From Bacteroidetes bacterium 4572_114 (GTDB taxonomy: Bacteria > Bacteroidota > Bacteroidia > Bacteroidales > 4484-276): DNA of 41,986 bases. The notes under the pieces are model-generated. The model was not told where the DNA came from. It was given only the letters and a program-made list of their open reading frames with translations, and searched no databases. Below, one piece after another: positions 1 to 9,048 of the stretch (its first letter is position 1; every line of letters begins with the position of its first letter). A program made the position numbers and the translations under genes. The DNA lies in contig NIVA01000003.1 of NCBI GenBank assembly GCA_002254335.1, positions 1 to 41,986 on the forward strand, in the 5' to 3' direction.

Positions 1-442
1 TACGGCCATGGAAATTACCTTCGCAAACAATTATCTTAGCTTCGTTTTCAGGGATACCTTTTACATCGTAGCCCCACTTGCGGCAAAGCTTAATAGCTGT
101 TTCATCCGCTTCGGCGCCCGTGTTCATGGCCAGCACCTTGTTGTAGCCAAAATATTCGGTGATGTATTTTTCGAATGGGCCAAGTGCATCGTTATAAAAT
201 GCACGTGAAGTTAAGGTGAGGGACCTTGCCTGGTCCACCAGTGCGCCAACAATGCGCGGGTGGCAGTGGCCCTGGTTTATTGCCGAGTATGCCGAGAGGA
301 AATCAAAATACTGTTTCCCTTCAACATCCCAAACATACGCACCTTCCCCTTTGGACAAAACCACCCCCAATGGATGGTAATTGTGCGCACCGTATTTGTA
401 TTCCATTTCAATTGCCATCTGCGATGTTATCTTTTCTGCCAT
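1..442 (-). CDS. rocD: Ornithine aminotransferase, N-terminal part (cut by window edge)
   Basis: PLP-dependent class III aminotransferase that interconverts ornithine plus 2-oxoglutarate and glutamate semialdehyde plus glutamate, in the cytoplasm. It is not in the ORF track as a minus-strand entry; I read it by reverse translation from the ATG at 442. The N-terminus ([20 protein letters not shown]) is followed by NYHPLGVVL, then [28 protein letters not shown] and [20 protein letters not shown], which is the ordered block pattern of ornithine aminotransferases. Residue D in GAEADETA is usually V or A in the family. Only about 147 residues lie inside the window; the PLP lysine is outside. A TAnnTTTG motif lies upstream. 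The family call is firm; the rest of the gene cannot be judged. Confidence 0.9.
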   Translation of the reverse strand, partial: MAEKITSQMAIEMEYKYGAHNYHPLGVVLSKGEGAYVWDVEGKQYFDFLSAYSAINQGHCHPRIVGALVDQARSLTLTSRAFYNDALGPFEKYITEYFGYNKVLAMNTGAEADETAIKLCRKWGYDVKGIPENEAKIIVCEGNFHGR

Positions 443-915
443 AATGATTTATTTTTAAGATTTTTAATATGTTTTTTTAGACGGCAAAGATATAAATACC
501 TTACCGGAAAAAAACTTTTTTGTTAAACAGATTTTTAAAGAAAACGATATCGTCACTTGTCATCAGTCGGCAGTCATGAGACGGCAGTCAGCAGTCGGCA
601 GTCAACAATCTTTATAAATGAGAAGCCAAACCTGAAATTTGTGTAAGGGTTTAAATCCCTGACCAAAGGGATGGGATGGAAACCCTGATGATTAGGGACG
701 CTATCCCCTCGTACCTCGGGGATTGCATCCCTTCCACACACCCAACCTGAAACCAATACCCCAAGTTTAACGTTTCCATGTCCTATGGCCGATGGAAAGT
801 TTTGCTCCCCCAAAATCCAGAACAAATATCTAAAAGATACAAATGCTGAAGATATTGGTGTTTTTATGATGGTAACAGATTATAATGCCATTTTGGAGTT
901 GCATTAAGAAATGAA
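443..915. other. Gene-free spacer with short repeats and a possible gene remnant
   Basis: No convincing complete gene. The stretch 558-606 is built from imperfect copies of CAGTCGGCAGT. Bases 650-740 are richer in G+C than the surroundings and carry short inverted GGGAT/ATCCC words. On the plus strand, 821-907 reads NKYLKDTNAEDIGVFMMVTDYNAILELH then stop, which looks like the tail of a degraded coding sequence but matches no family I recognise. The 83-residue minus-strand ORF in the track (574-825) has no family features. Confidence 0.4.
485..492 (-). promoter_or_regulatory. Putative -7 promoter element for rocD
   Basis: On the minus strand this reads TATCTTTG, an exact match to the Bacteroidota -7 consensus TAnnTTTG, about 43 bases before the rocD start codon. 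No convincing -33 TTG element was found at the usual spacing, so the call rests on the -7 match and position. Confidence 0.4.
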
Positions 916-916
916 A

Positions 917-942
917 AAAAGGATCGGTTTCCCGATCCTTTT
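917..942 (-). terminator. Hairpin terminator after the nucleotide-sugar dehydrogenase gene
   Basis: GGATCGG and CCGATCC pair around a TTTC loop. The stem is extended by A-T pairs, with A-rich flanks on one side and T-rich on the other, so it could act on both strands. It sits about 60 bases beyond the stop codon of the minus-strand gene that ends at 1001. Confidence 0.65.
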
Positions 943-1000
943 TATCTTTGAATTCCCTATTTGACTTTGTGCCGCAAAGGGAATTATTTTACTCCACCCC

Positions 1001-2644
1001 CTATCCCTTCACTTGCTTCTTAATCCTCTGCACATGTCCGCGTCCCAATGCTTTTACTTCGCACCCCAGTTCGAAATATCTTTTTATTTTTTCATCTGAG
1101 AGCATTCCAAATGCATCTATAACGGCAATCGGCCCACCTGCCCATTTAACAATATCATCCGGTGATAAACCTTTATATACTTCGTGGGGCACTGCAAAAA
1201 TCACAGCCTCTACACCTTTTAACGATTCCTTTAAATCTTTTCCTACCTTAGTCTCGTTAAGATGCTCCTGGTTGCGGAAAAACCGTTTCCAGGAGGATTC
1301 GGGCGATGGGTAATTTTCCTGGCTTTCCAGTTCATACCAATGCTCTACAAAGGGATCGTGTACACGCATTTCGGCGCCGAGTTCAGTAAGTTTGCGCACT
1401 ACCATTTCGCTGCCGCTGTAACGGGTGTCGCCCACATCCTCGCGGTAACTGGCACCGCAAATCAAAACTTCGGCCCCGGCAATGTAACGTGCCATGTTCC
1501 GCAGTGCATCCCGAACAAGTTGTGCCACGTGCAAGCCCCTGGTGTCGTTGATATCTATTGCTGTTGGAGTGATCTTAAACAGTGAATCCCCGTCCTCAAA
1601 CCCCAGTATATGTCGATAGGACCAATAACCCAGTCCCCCATCTTTTGGTAGGCAATAACCACCGATGCCAGGCCCCGGAAATATCATATTGCTGTGTGTG
1701 GGCCTCATCTTTATGGCATCTATAACCTTGATCAGGTCAACACCGTTTCTTTCGGCAAAAATGCTCCATTCGTGGAGATAAGCCAAAATTGTGGCCCTGT
1801 ATGAATTTTCAACTATTTTGGTAGTCTCCGATTCAATGGGGCGGTCCATCACCGTCAGGGGAAAATCCTTTGTGTTGAGCACTTCGTGAAGGAATTTCTC
1901 GACCCTGTTGCGGGCCTCGTCATCGCAGCCGCTGCACACACGCCAGAAATCGCGGATACTCGAAACATATTCGCTACCGGGCATCACCCTTTCGAAACTA
2001 TGTGCAAGCAAAGGGACAGAACCGATACCTCTTTTTGCAAAGGCTTTTTTGAGGATAGGCCAGGCCACAAATTCGGTGGTACCGGGGGCAACTGTGGTTT
2101 CTATCAACACCATGCAATGGGGCTGTATGTTTTCGCCGATGGTGCGCATGGTAGCTTCCAGGGCGGCCATATCGGCCTCGCCGGTACGCATATTGCCCAA
2201 CTCTTTCTTTTGGTAATCGCACTGCACGTCCACTACCACGCAATCAGCTAATTGAAGAACCTCGCTGTTGTATGTGGCTATCAGTGTTTTCTTCTCTTTC
2301 ACACACCTTCCAATCAACACGTCAACTTCTGGGTCTTCAGCTTTTACAGGTGAAATACCGCTGTTAAGCATTGGGATTTTCCAATAACTCCGCACACTCG
2401 GCCTTTGTGCCCCAATTACAAACTTACTTGGTTTTCCGGTACTGTCCACAGTGTCGGCAACGATGGCGGCCATAACTGCGCCAACGAACCCAACGCCCAT
2501 CACCACAACAATTTCTTTACCTTCTGCACGGGCTACATCAGTAAGTTTTTTTACCCGGTTAAATTCTGCTTTGTACTCTCCCTTTTCGGGAATGGGGTAT
2601 TTTTCGCCAAAAGGGCTGACGGAGTATAACTTTTCTATTTCCAT
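1001..2644 (-). CDS. UDP-glucose/GDP-mannose dehydrogenase family protein (long form)
   Basis: NAD-dependent nucleotide-sugar 6-dehydrogenase, expected to oxidise a UDP- or GDP-sugar to its uronic acid for surface polysaccharide. 547 residues. The NAD Rossmann motif (VVMGVGFVGAVMAA) lies near residue 47. The central dimerisation helix (ESETTKIVENSYRATILAYLHEW) is present, as is the catalytic-cysteine loop GPGIGGYCLPKDGG near residue 325. The C-terminal UDP-binding domain follows (GASYREDVGDTRYSG, later VIFAVPH). It is longer than the usual 400-450 residues, with a long N-terminal lead and an insert after the DPFVEHW segment. All catalytic regions are present, unlike the second family member at 40897-41844. 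The substrate cannot be told from sequence. ATG start at 2644. Confidence 0.85.
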   Translation of the reverse strand: MEIEKLYSVSPFGEKYPIPEKGEYKAEFNRVKKLTDVARAEGKEIVVVMGVGFVGAVMAAIVADTVDSTGKPSKFVIGAQRPSVRSYWKIPMLNSGISPVKAEDPEVDVLIGRCVKEKKTLIATYNSEVLQLADCVVVDVQCDYQKKELGNMRTGEADMAALEATMRTIGENIQPHCMVLIETTVAPGTTEFVAWPILKKAFAKRGIGSVPLLAHSFERVMPGSEYVSSIRDFWRVCSGCDDEARNRVEKFLHEVLNTKDFPLTVMDRPIESETTKIVENSYRATILAYLHEWSIFAERNGVDLIKVIDAIKMRPTHSNMIFPGPGIGGYCLPKDGGLGYWSYRHILGFEDGDSLFKITPTAIDINDTRGLHVAQLVRDALRNMARYIAGAEVLICGASYREDVGDTRYSGSEMVVRKLTELGAEMRVHDPFVEHWYELESQENYPSPESSWKRFFRNQEHLNETKVGKDLKESLKGVEAVIFAVPHEVYKGLSPDDIVKWAGGPIAVIDAFGMLSDEKIKRYFELGCEVKALGRGHVQRIKKQVKG

Positions 2645-2699
2645 ATTTGATATTTATTAATGATATAATGCTTCAATGATTTAAAGTGTTATTCGATAA

Positions 2700-2800
2700 T
2701 TATTTAGCTGATGAATAAAAATATTACTTAGTGGTAATGACTATTTAATGACTACTAAATGACCACTTAATAACTACCAAACTTGTCCGTATGGATGACC
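2700..2800. repeat. Repeat-rich spacer with dispersed 22-base motif
   Basis: This spacer between the dehydrogenase and pheT holds imperfect GTGGTAATGAC / AATGACTACTAAATGACC repeats and the motif CCAAACTTGTCCGTATGGAT (2777-2798 with its last two bases, GA). The same 22 bases recur in reverse orientation at 7933-7954, and 19 of them at 27677-27695. The spacer upstream of recG also carries similar GGTCATT words, so these look like copies of one dispersed intergenic repeat. Confidence 0.6.
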
Positions 2801-2818
2801 TCAAATTACCTGATTTAT

Positions 2819-5284
2819 TTACCGGATTACAGCCCCTACCCCACGTTCATAAACATTTTGCAGCCTGCGCATGGATTTATCGATAACTTTATCTGTGAGG
2901 GTTTTTCGTTCATCTTGCAAAATAAAACTCAGGGCATAAGATTTCTTTCCTTTTTCGATCTTATCGCCTTCGTAAACATCAAATAAACTTACCTCCTTCA
3001 GGATGTTCCTCTCAGTTTTGAAAGCAAGCTTTTTTAAATCCGCAAACTTTACATCATTGCTGACAAGTAACGCAAGATCCCGGCGGACTTCAGGATATTT
3101 AGACACTTCCTTATATTCAATTTGGTGTGATTTCATTAATCCCACAAGCAAGTCCCAGTTAAAATTGGCCCAAAATACGTTTTGCTTAATTTCAAATGAA
3201 TCCAGGATTTTCCTTTCCAAGGATCCAAATTCAACAATTGCTTTATTGTTTATATTTAACTGAAGTCCGCTTTCGAATACTTCGTTTGAAAAACTTTTCA
3301 TTTCAAAATCTTCAACATTCAATTTCAGCCTGTTTAAAATATTTTCAACAAAATATTTCAAATCAAAAAAGTCGATATCCTTCTGTTCGCTGCGCCAGGA
3401 TTCGCTAACTGTTCTCCCGGTCATGAAGATGGAAAAATTAACCTCCTCATGATATTTGGCCAACGCATCAGAAGGGTTTGATTTAGAAATATCCAAAGAA
3501 TAAGTTTTGCCAAATTCATAAAGTTTCAGATCCGTATTTTTACGGTTGTTGTTATAAATAATGGTTTCCAATCCACCAAAAAGCAGTGTTTGCCTCATCA
3601 CATTCAAATCGGTACTCAACGGGTTGAAAATTTTGACATTTTTGTTTTCACCGATAAGCCCAAACTTCCCCGCATAGTCCCCTTTTGTCAGGGAGTTGTT
3701 CATCATCTCCACAAATCCGTTGTTGGAAAGATAATCGGAAACCAGGTTTTGAAGCTGCTCCCTGTCCGGTTTTTCCAGATATGACAATGATGCCCTTAAC
3801 TGTTTGGGGATTTCAATATTGTTATAACCATATATCCTCAACACCTCCTCAATAACATCGGCCTCTCGGCGGACATCGTTTTTAAATGTTGGAATAGATA
3901 CTTTTATACCATCATCAGCTTCGGTCACAATCTCAATCCCCAACCATATCAATATATCCTTGATCTCATCGTGAGGGATTTGCTTACCTATGAGCCTGTC
4001 AATATTTTTATATTCAATATCAATTTCCCAATCTGCGATAGGTTTAGGGTAAACATCAACAATATCAGATGAAATGTTTCCGCCGGCCAACTCCTTAATT
4101 AAAAGAGCTGAACGTTTAAGTACATCAACGGTATCGTTTGGATCGGCGCCACGCTCGAAACGGAATGAAGAATCTGTGTTCAGGCCATGAAAACGTGCAG
4201 TCTTTCGGATGGTTTTGGGGTCGAAATAGGCACACTCCAGAAATATATTTTTTGTATTTGCGGTAACACCGGAATCGATCCCACCAAAAACACCGCCGAT
4301 ACACATACCTTTATCAGCATCGCATATCATCAGATCATTGCCTGAGAGTTCCCGTTCTTCGTCGTCGAGGGTTATAAATTTAGTCCCCTTTGCCTCTTTT
4401 TTGATCACTACTTTTCCACCAGCGATTTTGTCGGCATCGAAAAAGTGCAACGGGTGGCCTGTTTCGTGAAGGATATAGTTACTGATATCCACGAGGTTAT
4501 TGATTGGCCTCAACCCGATAGACAACAGACGGTTTTTCAACCAATCGGGGGAGTCATTCACCTCAACACCCATCATGGTAAGGCCGGTATATCGCGGACA
4601 GGCTTCAACATCTTCGACAACCACATCAATTTGCAAATCGTGGTTATCAACCTTAAAACTATCAGTACAAGACCTTACAAGTGAAAGCGGATCGCGGTGG
4701 GGGTTTTGCAAATTTAGCGCTGCCATTAAATCCCGTGCAACGCCAATATGCGACATGGCATCGGTACGGTTGGGCGTGAGGCCGATCTCAAAAACGAAAT
4801 CCTCTTCGATATGAAAATATTCCCTGGCAGTTGCCCCAACTTCAGCGTCCCCTGGCAAAACCATAATCCCTTCGTGGGACGCGCCAAGCCCAAGTTCATC
4901 TTCGGCACAAATCATCCCTTCGGAAACTTCGCCACGGATCTTTGCTTTCTTGATTTTAAAAGGTTCATCGCCCGAGTAAAGTATTGTGCCAACGGTTGCC
5001 ACCACAACTTTTTGACCTGTTGCAACATTGGGCGCACCACAAACAATCGGAAGGGTTTTCCCCTCTCCCACATCAACGGTTGTTACGCTAAGTTTGTCGG
5101 CATCAGGGTGCTTTTTGCACGTCTTCACCTCTCCTATCACGATACCGTGCAGACCACCACGAATGGTCTCAACCTTTTCAAGCCCCTCCACTTCGAGGCC
5201 TGTATCTGTTAATAATTGTGACACCTTTTCGGGGGCCAGGTCGATGTCGATATATTCTTTGAGCCAGTTATATGAAATCTTCAT
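2819..5284 (-). CDS. pheT: Phenylalanyl-tRNA synthetase beta subunit
   Basis: Beta chain of the heterotetrameric PheRS that charges tRNA-Phe. 821 residues, the usual length in Bacteroidota. Order of domains: an N-terminal MKISYNWLKEYIDIDL block; an OB-fold tRNA-binding domain (GIVIGEVKTCKKHPDADKL, residues about 40-150); the B3/4 editing region with PRYTGL; the B5 domain (RLIGKQIPHDEIKDIL) with VSIPTFKNDVRREADVIEEV; the catalytic-like core (RQTLLFGGLETI); and the C-terminal anticodon-fold FDX-ACB domain (KYPEVRRDLALLVSNDV ... LQDERKTLTDKVID). pheS is not adjacent, as is common in this phylum. The ATG at 5284 follows an exact -7 promoter motif. No irregularity was seen. Confidence 0.97.
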   Translation of the reverse strand: MKISYNWLKEYIDIDLAPEKVSQLLTDTGLEVEGLEKVETIRGGLHGIVIGEVKTCKKHPDADKLSVTTVDVGEGKTLPIVCGAPNVATGQKVVVATVGTILYSGDEPFKIKKAKIRGEVSEGMICAEDELGLGASHEGIMVLPGDAEVGATAREYFHIEEDFVFEIGLTPNRTDAMSHIGVARDLMAALNLQNPHRDPLSLVRSCTDSFKVDNHDLQIDVVVEDVEACPRYTGLTMMGVEVNDSPDWLKNRLLSIGLRPINNLVDISNYILHETGHPLHFFDADKIAGGKVVIKKEAKGTKFITLDDEERELSGNDLMICDADKGMCIGGVFGGIDSGVTANTKNIFLECAYFDPKTIRKTARFHGLNTDSSFRFERGADPNDTVDVLKRSALLIKELAGGNISSDIVDVYPKPIADWEIDIEYKNIDRLIGKQIPHDEIKDILIWLGIEIVTEADDGIKVSIPTFKNDVRREADVIEEVLRIYGYNNIEIPKQLRASLSYLEKPDREQLQNLVSDYLSNNGFVEMMNNSLTKGDYAGKFGLIGENKNVKIFNPLSTDLNVMRQTLLFGGLETIIYNNNRKNTDLKLYEFGKTYSLDISKSNPSDALAKYHEEVNFSIFMTGRTVSESWRSEQKDIDFFDLKYFVENILNRLKLNVEDFEMKSFSNEVFESGLQLNINNKAIVEFGSLERKILDSFEIKQNVFWANFNWDLLVGLMKSHQIEYKEVSKYPEVRRDLALLVSNDVKFADLKKLAFKTERNILKEVSLFDVYEGDKIEKGKKSYALSFILQDERKTLTDKVIDKSMRRLQNVYERGVGAVIR

Positions 5285-5310
5285 AAAAAGAATTTTTTTT
5301 AATAAGCCGG

Positions 5311-5318
5311 CAAAAGTA
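5311..5318 (-). promoter_or_regulatory. Putative -7 promoter element for pheT
   Basis: The minus strand reads TACTTTTG, an exact TAnnTTTG match, 26 bases before the pheT ATG. This spacing would give a leader of roughly 20 bases. No clear -33 element was found. Confidence 0.5.
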
Positions 5319-5330
5319 ATAAAAGCTTGG

Positions 5331-5448
5331 GGAAATGGGGAAAGGGAAGAGGGAAAATTGGAAAGGGGGAAAGGGAAGAGGGAAAAATGGAAAAACGGAA
5401 AGGGGAAAGGGAAGGAGGGAAAGAGGGTGGAATCCCTACGGTCGTTGG
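5331..5448 (+). repeat. Polypurine tract ending in a shared 15-base motif
   Basis: About 95 bases of almost pure A/G (GGGAAAGGGAAGAGGG-like units) run into GGTGGAATCCCTACGGTCGTTGG. The block CCCTACGGTCGTTGG (5434-5448) occurs again inverted at 29865-29879, there too beside a purine/pyrimidine-biased tandem tract. ORFs called across this tract are low-complexity and not taken as genes. Confidence 0.6.
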
Positions 5449-5479
5449 AGTTGTGGAGTCATGATTTTAAGGATGGCTG

Positions 5480-5503
5480 TACAGAAAGTCATGACTTTCT
5501 GTA
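5480..5503. repeat. Perfect 24-base palindrome
   Basis: Bases 5480-5503 (core GAAAGTCATGACTTTC) are fully self-complementary. No T-run follows on either strand, so it does not look like a simple terminator. It lies in the gene-free spacer between recG and pheT. Confidence 0.7.
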
Positions 5504-5598
5504 TAATACGATGTTAATACAATTTAGGTCTAATAAAGGAAATAGTTTCAATCCTGGACGAAGCGGCAAGGATTGGAGTGGTAGCTTGTTGAAATAGC

Positions 5599-5666
5599 GG
5601 CTGTAGTTTTTGTTGGTGGGCGGAGGCTGACGTAGGAAGCCCACGCACCACCTACAAAAACCAGCC
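5599..5666. repeat. Long imperfect inverted repeat downstream of recG
   Basis: Arm 5599-5621 (GGCTGTAGTTTTTGTTGGTG...) pairs with 5639-5666 (...CCACCTACAAAAACCAGCC), leaving a 17-base loop. The repeat is more GC-rich than its surroundings and sits 77 bases beyond the recG stop. It could be a recG terminator-type structure or a REP-like element. Confidence 0.5.
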
Positions 5667-5742
5667 GGTATGAGACAACTACAAACGGAAAGCCTGGTTC
5701 AGCCGCCCAAAAAATTATAACTATTTATTTTATAAACAACAT

Positions 5743-7848
5743 CTAACTAATCCTGCTCCAATCGTATTTTTGTTTTTGAAGCTGGGTTAACCTTTCGGAT
5801 AAAATTGTGTTTTTGGGTTTTTGGAGCAATGGGTCGTCCTCAAGTATTTCGGTGGCGAGGTTACGTGCAAACTTTAATATTTTTTCATCGCGGATTATAT
5901 CGGCCAATTGCAAATCAAGCACGCCGCTCTGCCGGGTTCCGTGCATGTCGCCGGGGCCCCTTAATTTCATATCCACTTCAGCAATTTCAAACCCGTTGGT
6001 GGTCCTTACCATGGTTTCAATTCTTGTCCTGGCCTCTTTGGTCAATTTGAAACTGGTCATTAAAATACAAAACGACTGGTCGGCGCCACGCCCAACCCTT
6101 CCCCTGAGCTGGTGCAACTGCGACAGGCCAAAGCGCTCGGAATTTTCTATCACCATTACCGATGCATTTGGTACATCCACCCCGACCTCGATAACAGTGG
6201 TTGCCACCATAATTTGTGTTTCGCCTTTCACAAAACGCTGCATCTCGTATTCCTTGGCTTCGGGTTTCATTTGCCCGTGCACAATACTTATGGCGTAATC
6301 AGGAAGCGGAAACGACCTGCAAATACTATCATAACCATCCATTAAATCTTTTAAATCAAGCGTTTCCGATTCGTGAATCAGGGGATAGACTATATACACC
6401 TGTCTGCCTTCGGCGATTTTTTGTTTCATGAAATTGAACAACTGCATGCGCTTACTGTCGTAAAAATGATAGGTTTGCACGGGCTTGCGGCCAGGTGGCA
6501 GCTCATCTATTACCGAAATATCCAGGTCTCCATAAACCGTCATTGCCAGGGTGCGCGGAATGGGTGTGGCGGTCATTACCAATACGTGTGGCGGTATCTT
6601 ATTTTTTTCCCACAACCTTGCGCGTTGTTCAACCCCAAAGCGGTGTTGTTCATCAATGACGACCAGACCAAGGTTTTTAAACTTTACCTTCTCCTCTATC
6701 AATGCATGTGTCCCGATTAAAATATTTAGGCCCCCATTTTCCAGGCCTTCATGTATTGGTTTTCGTTCAGAAGATTTTTTTGAGCCGGTAAGCAAGCTGA
6801 TACTAAGGGGCATTTCATTTAGAAACCTGTGGATGGTTTTGAAATGTTGTTGTGCAAGGATTTCGGTGGGCGCCATCAGGCAGGCCTGGAAACCATTATC
6901 AATGGCAATAAGCATACACATCAGTGCCACCAGGGTTTTTCCACTGCCAACATCACCTTGCAACAGGCGGTTCATTTGCTTGCCGGAACCCATATTCGCC
7001 CTTATTTCGCGGATAACCCGTTTTTGGGCATCAGTAAGTACAAATGGCAGGTGGTTATGAAAGAAATCGTTGAATTGTTTACCAACCGTTGTAAAGCTGT
7101 GGCCCTTAATTTTTTGTACCCTGTTATATTTATGCCGGAGCAGGGCCAGTTGGATAAAAAACAGTTCTTCAAATTTCAACCTGGCAATGGCCTTGTCAAG
7201 GATATCCTGATTTTCGGGATGATGGATATTTATGATTGCCTTCTCCCGATGGATAAACTTTAGCTGGCCCACAATTTCCGCCGACAGGGTTTCATCAATA
7301 TTGTGATTGATTTTATCGACAAGGGTTTTTGTTAGTTTGGCAATCCCACGGCTATCAAGCCCCCTGGCCTTTAATTTTTCGGTGGAACTGTAAAAAGGTT
7401 GTAGCGTAGCATTTACACCTTTCTCAGCTTCTGAGGCCGGTTCAATTTCGGGGTGTACAATATTGTATTTACCGTTGAAGTAGTTTGGTTTGCCAAAAAC
7501 AATGTAACCTTCATTGGGTTTTATCTTATCAACCACCCACTTCAGGCCTTTAAACCAAACCAATTCGATATCACCGGTGGCATCCCTCAAAAAGCCCACA
7601 AGCCTTTGCGACCCGGGCTTCCCGATAGTTTTCAATCCATGGATTTTACCTTTTAACTGGATATATGCCGAATCGCTTTGGATGTTAGATACATTGGTAA
7701 ATTTACTTCGGTCGATATACCTGAAGGGATAATAGTTTAAAAGATCCTGAAATTTGAAGATACCAAGTTCATTTTTAAGCAGCCCTGCCCTTTTTGGGCC
7801 AACACCTTTTAGAAATTCAATGGCGGTATCTAAGAAATCGGAATACAT
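5743..7848 (-). CDS. recG: ATP-dependent DNA helicase RecG
   Basis: Superfamily 2 helicase that regresses stalled forks and branch-migrates Holliday junctions. 701 residues, the family's normal size. The N-terminal wedge/OB domain (residues 1-230) starts with FLKGVGPKRAGLL. Helicase domain 1 has Walker A GDVGSGKTLVAL near residue 296, the DEQH box (VVIDEQHRFGVEQR) and motif III (MTATPIPRTLA). Domain 2 has IVATTVIEVGVDVP-type motif V (here MVATTVIEVGVDVPNAS) and motif VI QLRGRVGRG. The C-terminal TRG-type region reads ELRGPGDMHGTRQSG-like (KLRGPGDMHGTRQSG). ATG start. No irregularity was seen. Confidence 0.97.
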   Translation of the reverse strand: MYSDFLDTAIEFLKGVGPKRAGLLKNELGIFKFQDLLNYYPFRYIDRSKFTNVSNIQSDSAYIQLKGKIHGLKTIGKPGSQRLVGFLRDATGDIELVWFKGLKWVVDKIKPNEGYIVFGKPNYFNGKYNIVHPEIEPASEAEKGVNATLQPFYSSTEKLKARGLDSRGIAKLTKTLVDKINHNIDETLSAEIVGQLKFIHREKAIINIHHPENQDILDKAIARLKFEELFFIQLALLRHKYNRVQKIKGHSFTTVGKQFNDFFHNHLPFVLTDAQKRVIREIRANMGSGKQMNRLLQGDVGSGKTLVALMCMLIAIDNGFQACLMAPTEILAQQHFKTIHRFLNEMPLSISLLTGSKKSSERKPIHEGLENGGLNILIGTHALIEEKVKFKNLGLVVIDEQHRFGVEQRARLWEKNKIPPHVLVMTATPIPRTLAMTVYGDLDISVIDELPPGRKPVQTYHFYDSKRMQLFNFMKQKIAEGRQVYIVYPLIHESETLDLKDLMDGYDSICRSFPLPDYAISIVHGQMKPEAKEYEMQRFVKGETQIMVATTVIEVGVDVPNASVMVIENSERFGLSQLHQLRGRVGRGADQSFCILMTSFKLTKEARTRIETMVRTTNGFEIAEVDMKLRGPGDMHGTRQSGVLDLQLADIIRDEKILKFARNLATEILEDDPLLQKPKNTILSERLTQLQKQKYDWSRIS

Positions 7849-7874
7849 TTTTTAGTTATGATTGTTTAGCGGTC

Positions 7875-8000
7875 ATTTGTGGTCATTGGTTGTAATTTGT
7901 TGTAATCTGTTGTAATTGAGGGTCATTTGTTGTCATCCATACGGACAAGTTTGGGGGTCATTTGTGGTCATTGAGGGTCATTTGTTGTCATTTAAAAAAT
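7875..8000. repeat. GGTCATT/GTTGTAAT repeat tract with copy 2 of the 22-base motif
   Basis: The spacer upstream of recG is made of imperfect GGTCATTTGTGGTCATTG and TTGTTGTAAT units. At 7933-7954 it contains the exact reverse complement of the motif at 2777-2798. Composition and words mirror the 2700-2800 spacer, so these are likely related copies in opposite orientation. Confidence 0.6.
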
Positions 8001-8141
8001 TGAACATAATGAGGTCAATATTCATTTTATTATCAGCTAAATAATTACGTTTTTTTTTTTGGACAAGCAAAGATAAAAAAAAACCCCTTGCCGGAATGAC
8101 AAGAGGAGTTTAAAAATATTTTCAGTATTATATCGACAAAA

Positions 8142-9023
8142 TTAATAGACCCAAAGTTCTGATTCAAACTGAAGGACTTCCTCTTTAATCCTTTCTGCTT
8201 CAAGCAAACCATCCACACCAATTGCATAATCGGCTATATAGCGATCGAAAACATTATCTTCTTTAATTATATAACCGCTGAACCGACGTTGCAGAAACAA
8301 CTGATCGTAAGACAAACGATGTGCACTATTTTTTGTATTAAACACTTCGAAGCGGGCAAGGATAGGCCTGACCTCCGGATAATAGAGCCAGAACAGTGGT
8401 TTATAACCTCGGAACTCGCCGGTCTCAGGATCAAGGTCTTCTTTAACCGGGCACAAACCAATGATCCTCACCTGCATTTCAGACCTTTGTTTATCAAAAA
8501 TCCAATCTTCCTTTAACCTAACACGTTGCACGTCCAACGGATTGAAAGGGCTATGGACCTTTTTGTTAATGGTTTGTGAAGGATCGTTTGGATCGGGGAT
8601 CGGGACTATCACGGTATCGGCCAATTCCATTTCTACCTGGTTGGCCGTCATTGGTATCAACTCCTCAAAGTTATCGGTACTGGGATCATAAGTGTAGGCT
8701 GTTATTTCACCTCCAAGAATTGAATCCCAAAGAATTTGCATCAAACTCATCCACCTTCCCTGTGGCCTTTCGGGAAAATACAGTGGTTGATTTATTTTCT
8801 CACGAAAGTCGATCACCCTCCATATCCTTTTTTCCCAAAAAACATTAGATTCACTTAAATATGGATATGGGATAGGCTTAAGGTCATCGATATGCGCCCT
8901 GCCATAAGCTTTGTCGCTTGGCTCCGACACCAACTGGACCTGGCTGGCCGGTTGACCGAAAGATAATGTAAATAGCATAAGGGACACTACAGTAAAACCA
9001 ATTTTTATTTTTCTATTATTCAT
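8142..9023 (-). CDS. gldN: Type IX secretion ring protein GldN/PorN
   Basis: Periplasmic component that forms the PorK-PorN ring of the type IX secretion system, held against the outer membrane by the GldK lipoprotein. 293 residues, near family size. The signal peptide (IKIGFTVVSLMLFTLSFGQP) precedes family features: the segment DDLKPIPYPYLSESNVFWEKRIWRVIDFREKINQPLYFPE, then WLYYPEVR and SYDQLFLQRRFSGYI near the end. It is the last gene of the gldK-L-M-N series, 25 bases after gldM, so it is almost certainly co-transcribed. ATG at 9023. Confidence 0.95.
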   Translation of the reverse strand: MNNRKIKIGFTVVSLMLFTLSFGQPASQVQLVSEPSDKAYGRAHIDDLKPIPYPYLSESNVFWEKRIWRVIDFREKINQPLYFPERPQGRWMSLMQILWDSILGGEITAYTYDPSTDNFEELIPMTANQVEMELADTVIVPIPDPNDPSQTINKKVHSPFNPLDVQRVRLKEDWIFDKQRSEMQVRIIGLCPVKEDLDPETGEFRGYKPLFWLYYPEVRPILARFEVFNTKNSAHRLSYDQLFLQRRFSGYIIKEDNVFDRYIADYAIGVDGLLEAERIKEEVLQFESELWVY

Positions 9024-9048
9024 AATTATATGAAATTTGTTTTGTCTT

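Noticed and set aside
1-208. Plus-strand ORFs over the ornithine aminotransferase
   Set aside because: Antisense shadows; the minus strand gives a clear aminotransferase.
574-825. 83-residue minus-strand ORF
   Set aside because: No family features, overlaps repeat words at one end, and starts in DNA with no promoter or ribosome-site signal; treated as chance.
5028-5597. 189-residue plus-strand ORF and its neighbour at 5335
   Set aside because: Antisense to pheT and then polypurine low complexity (GKGKREKWKNGKG); no gene.
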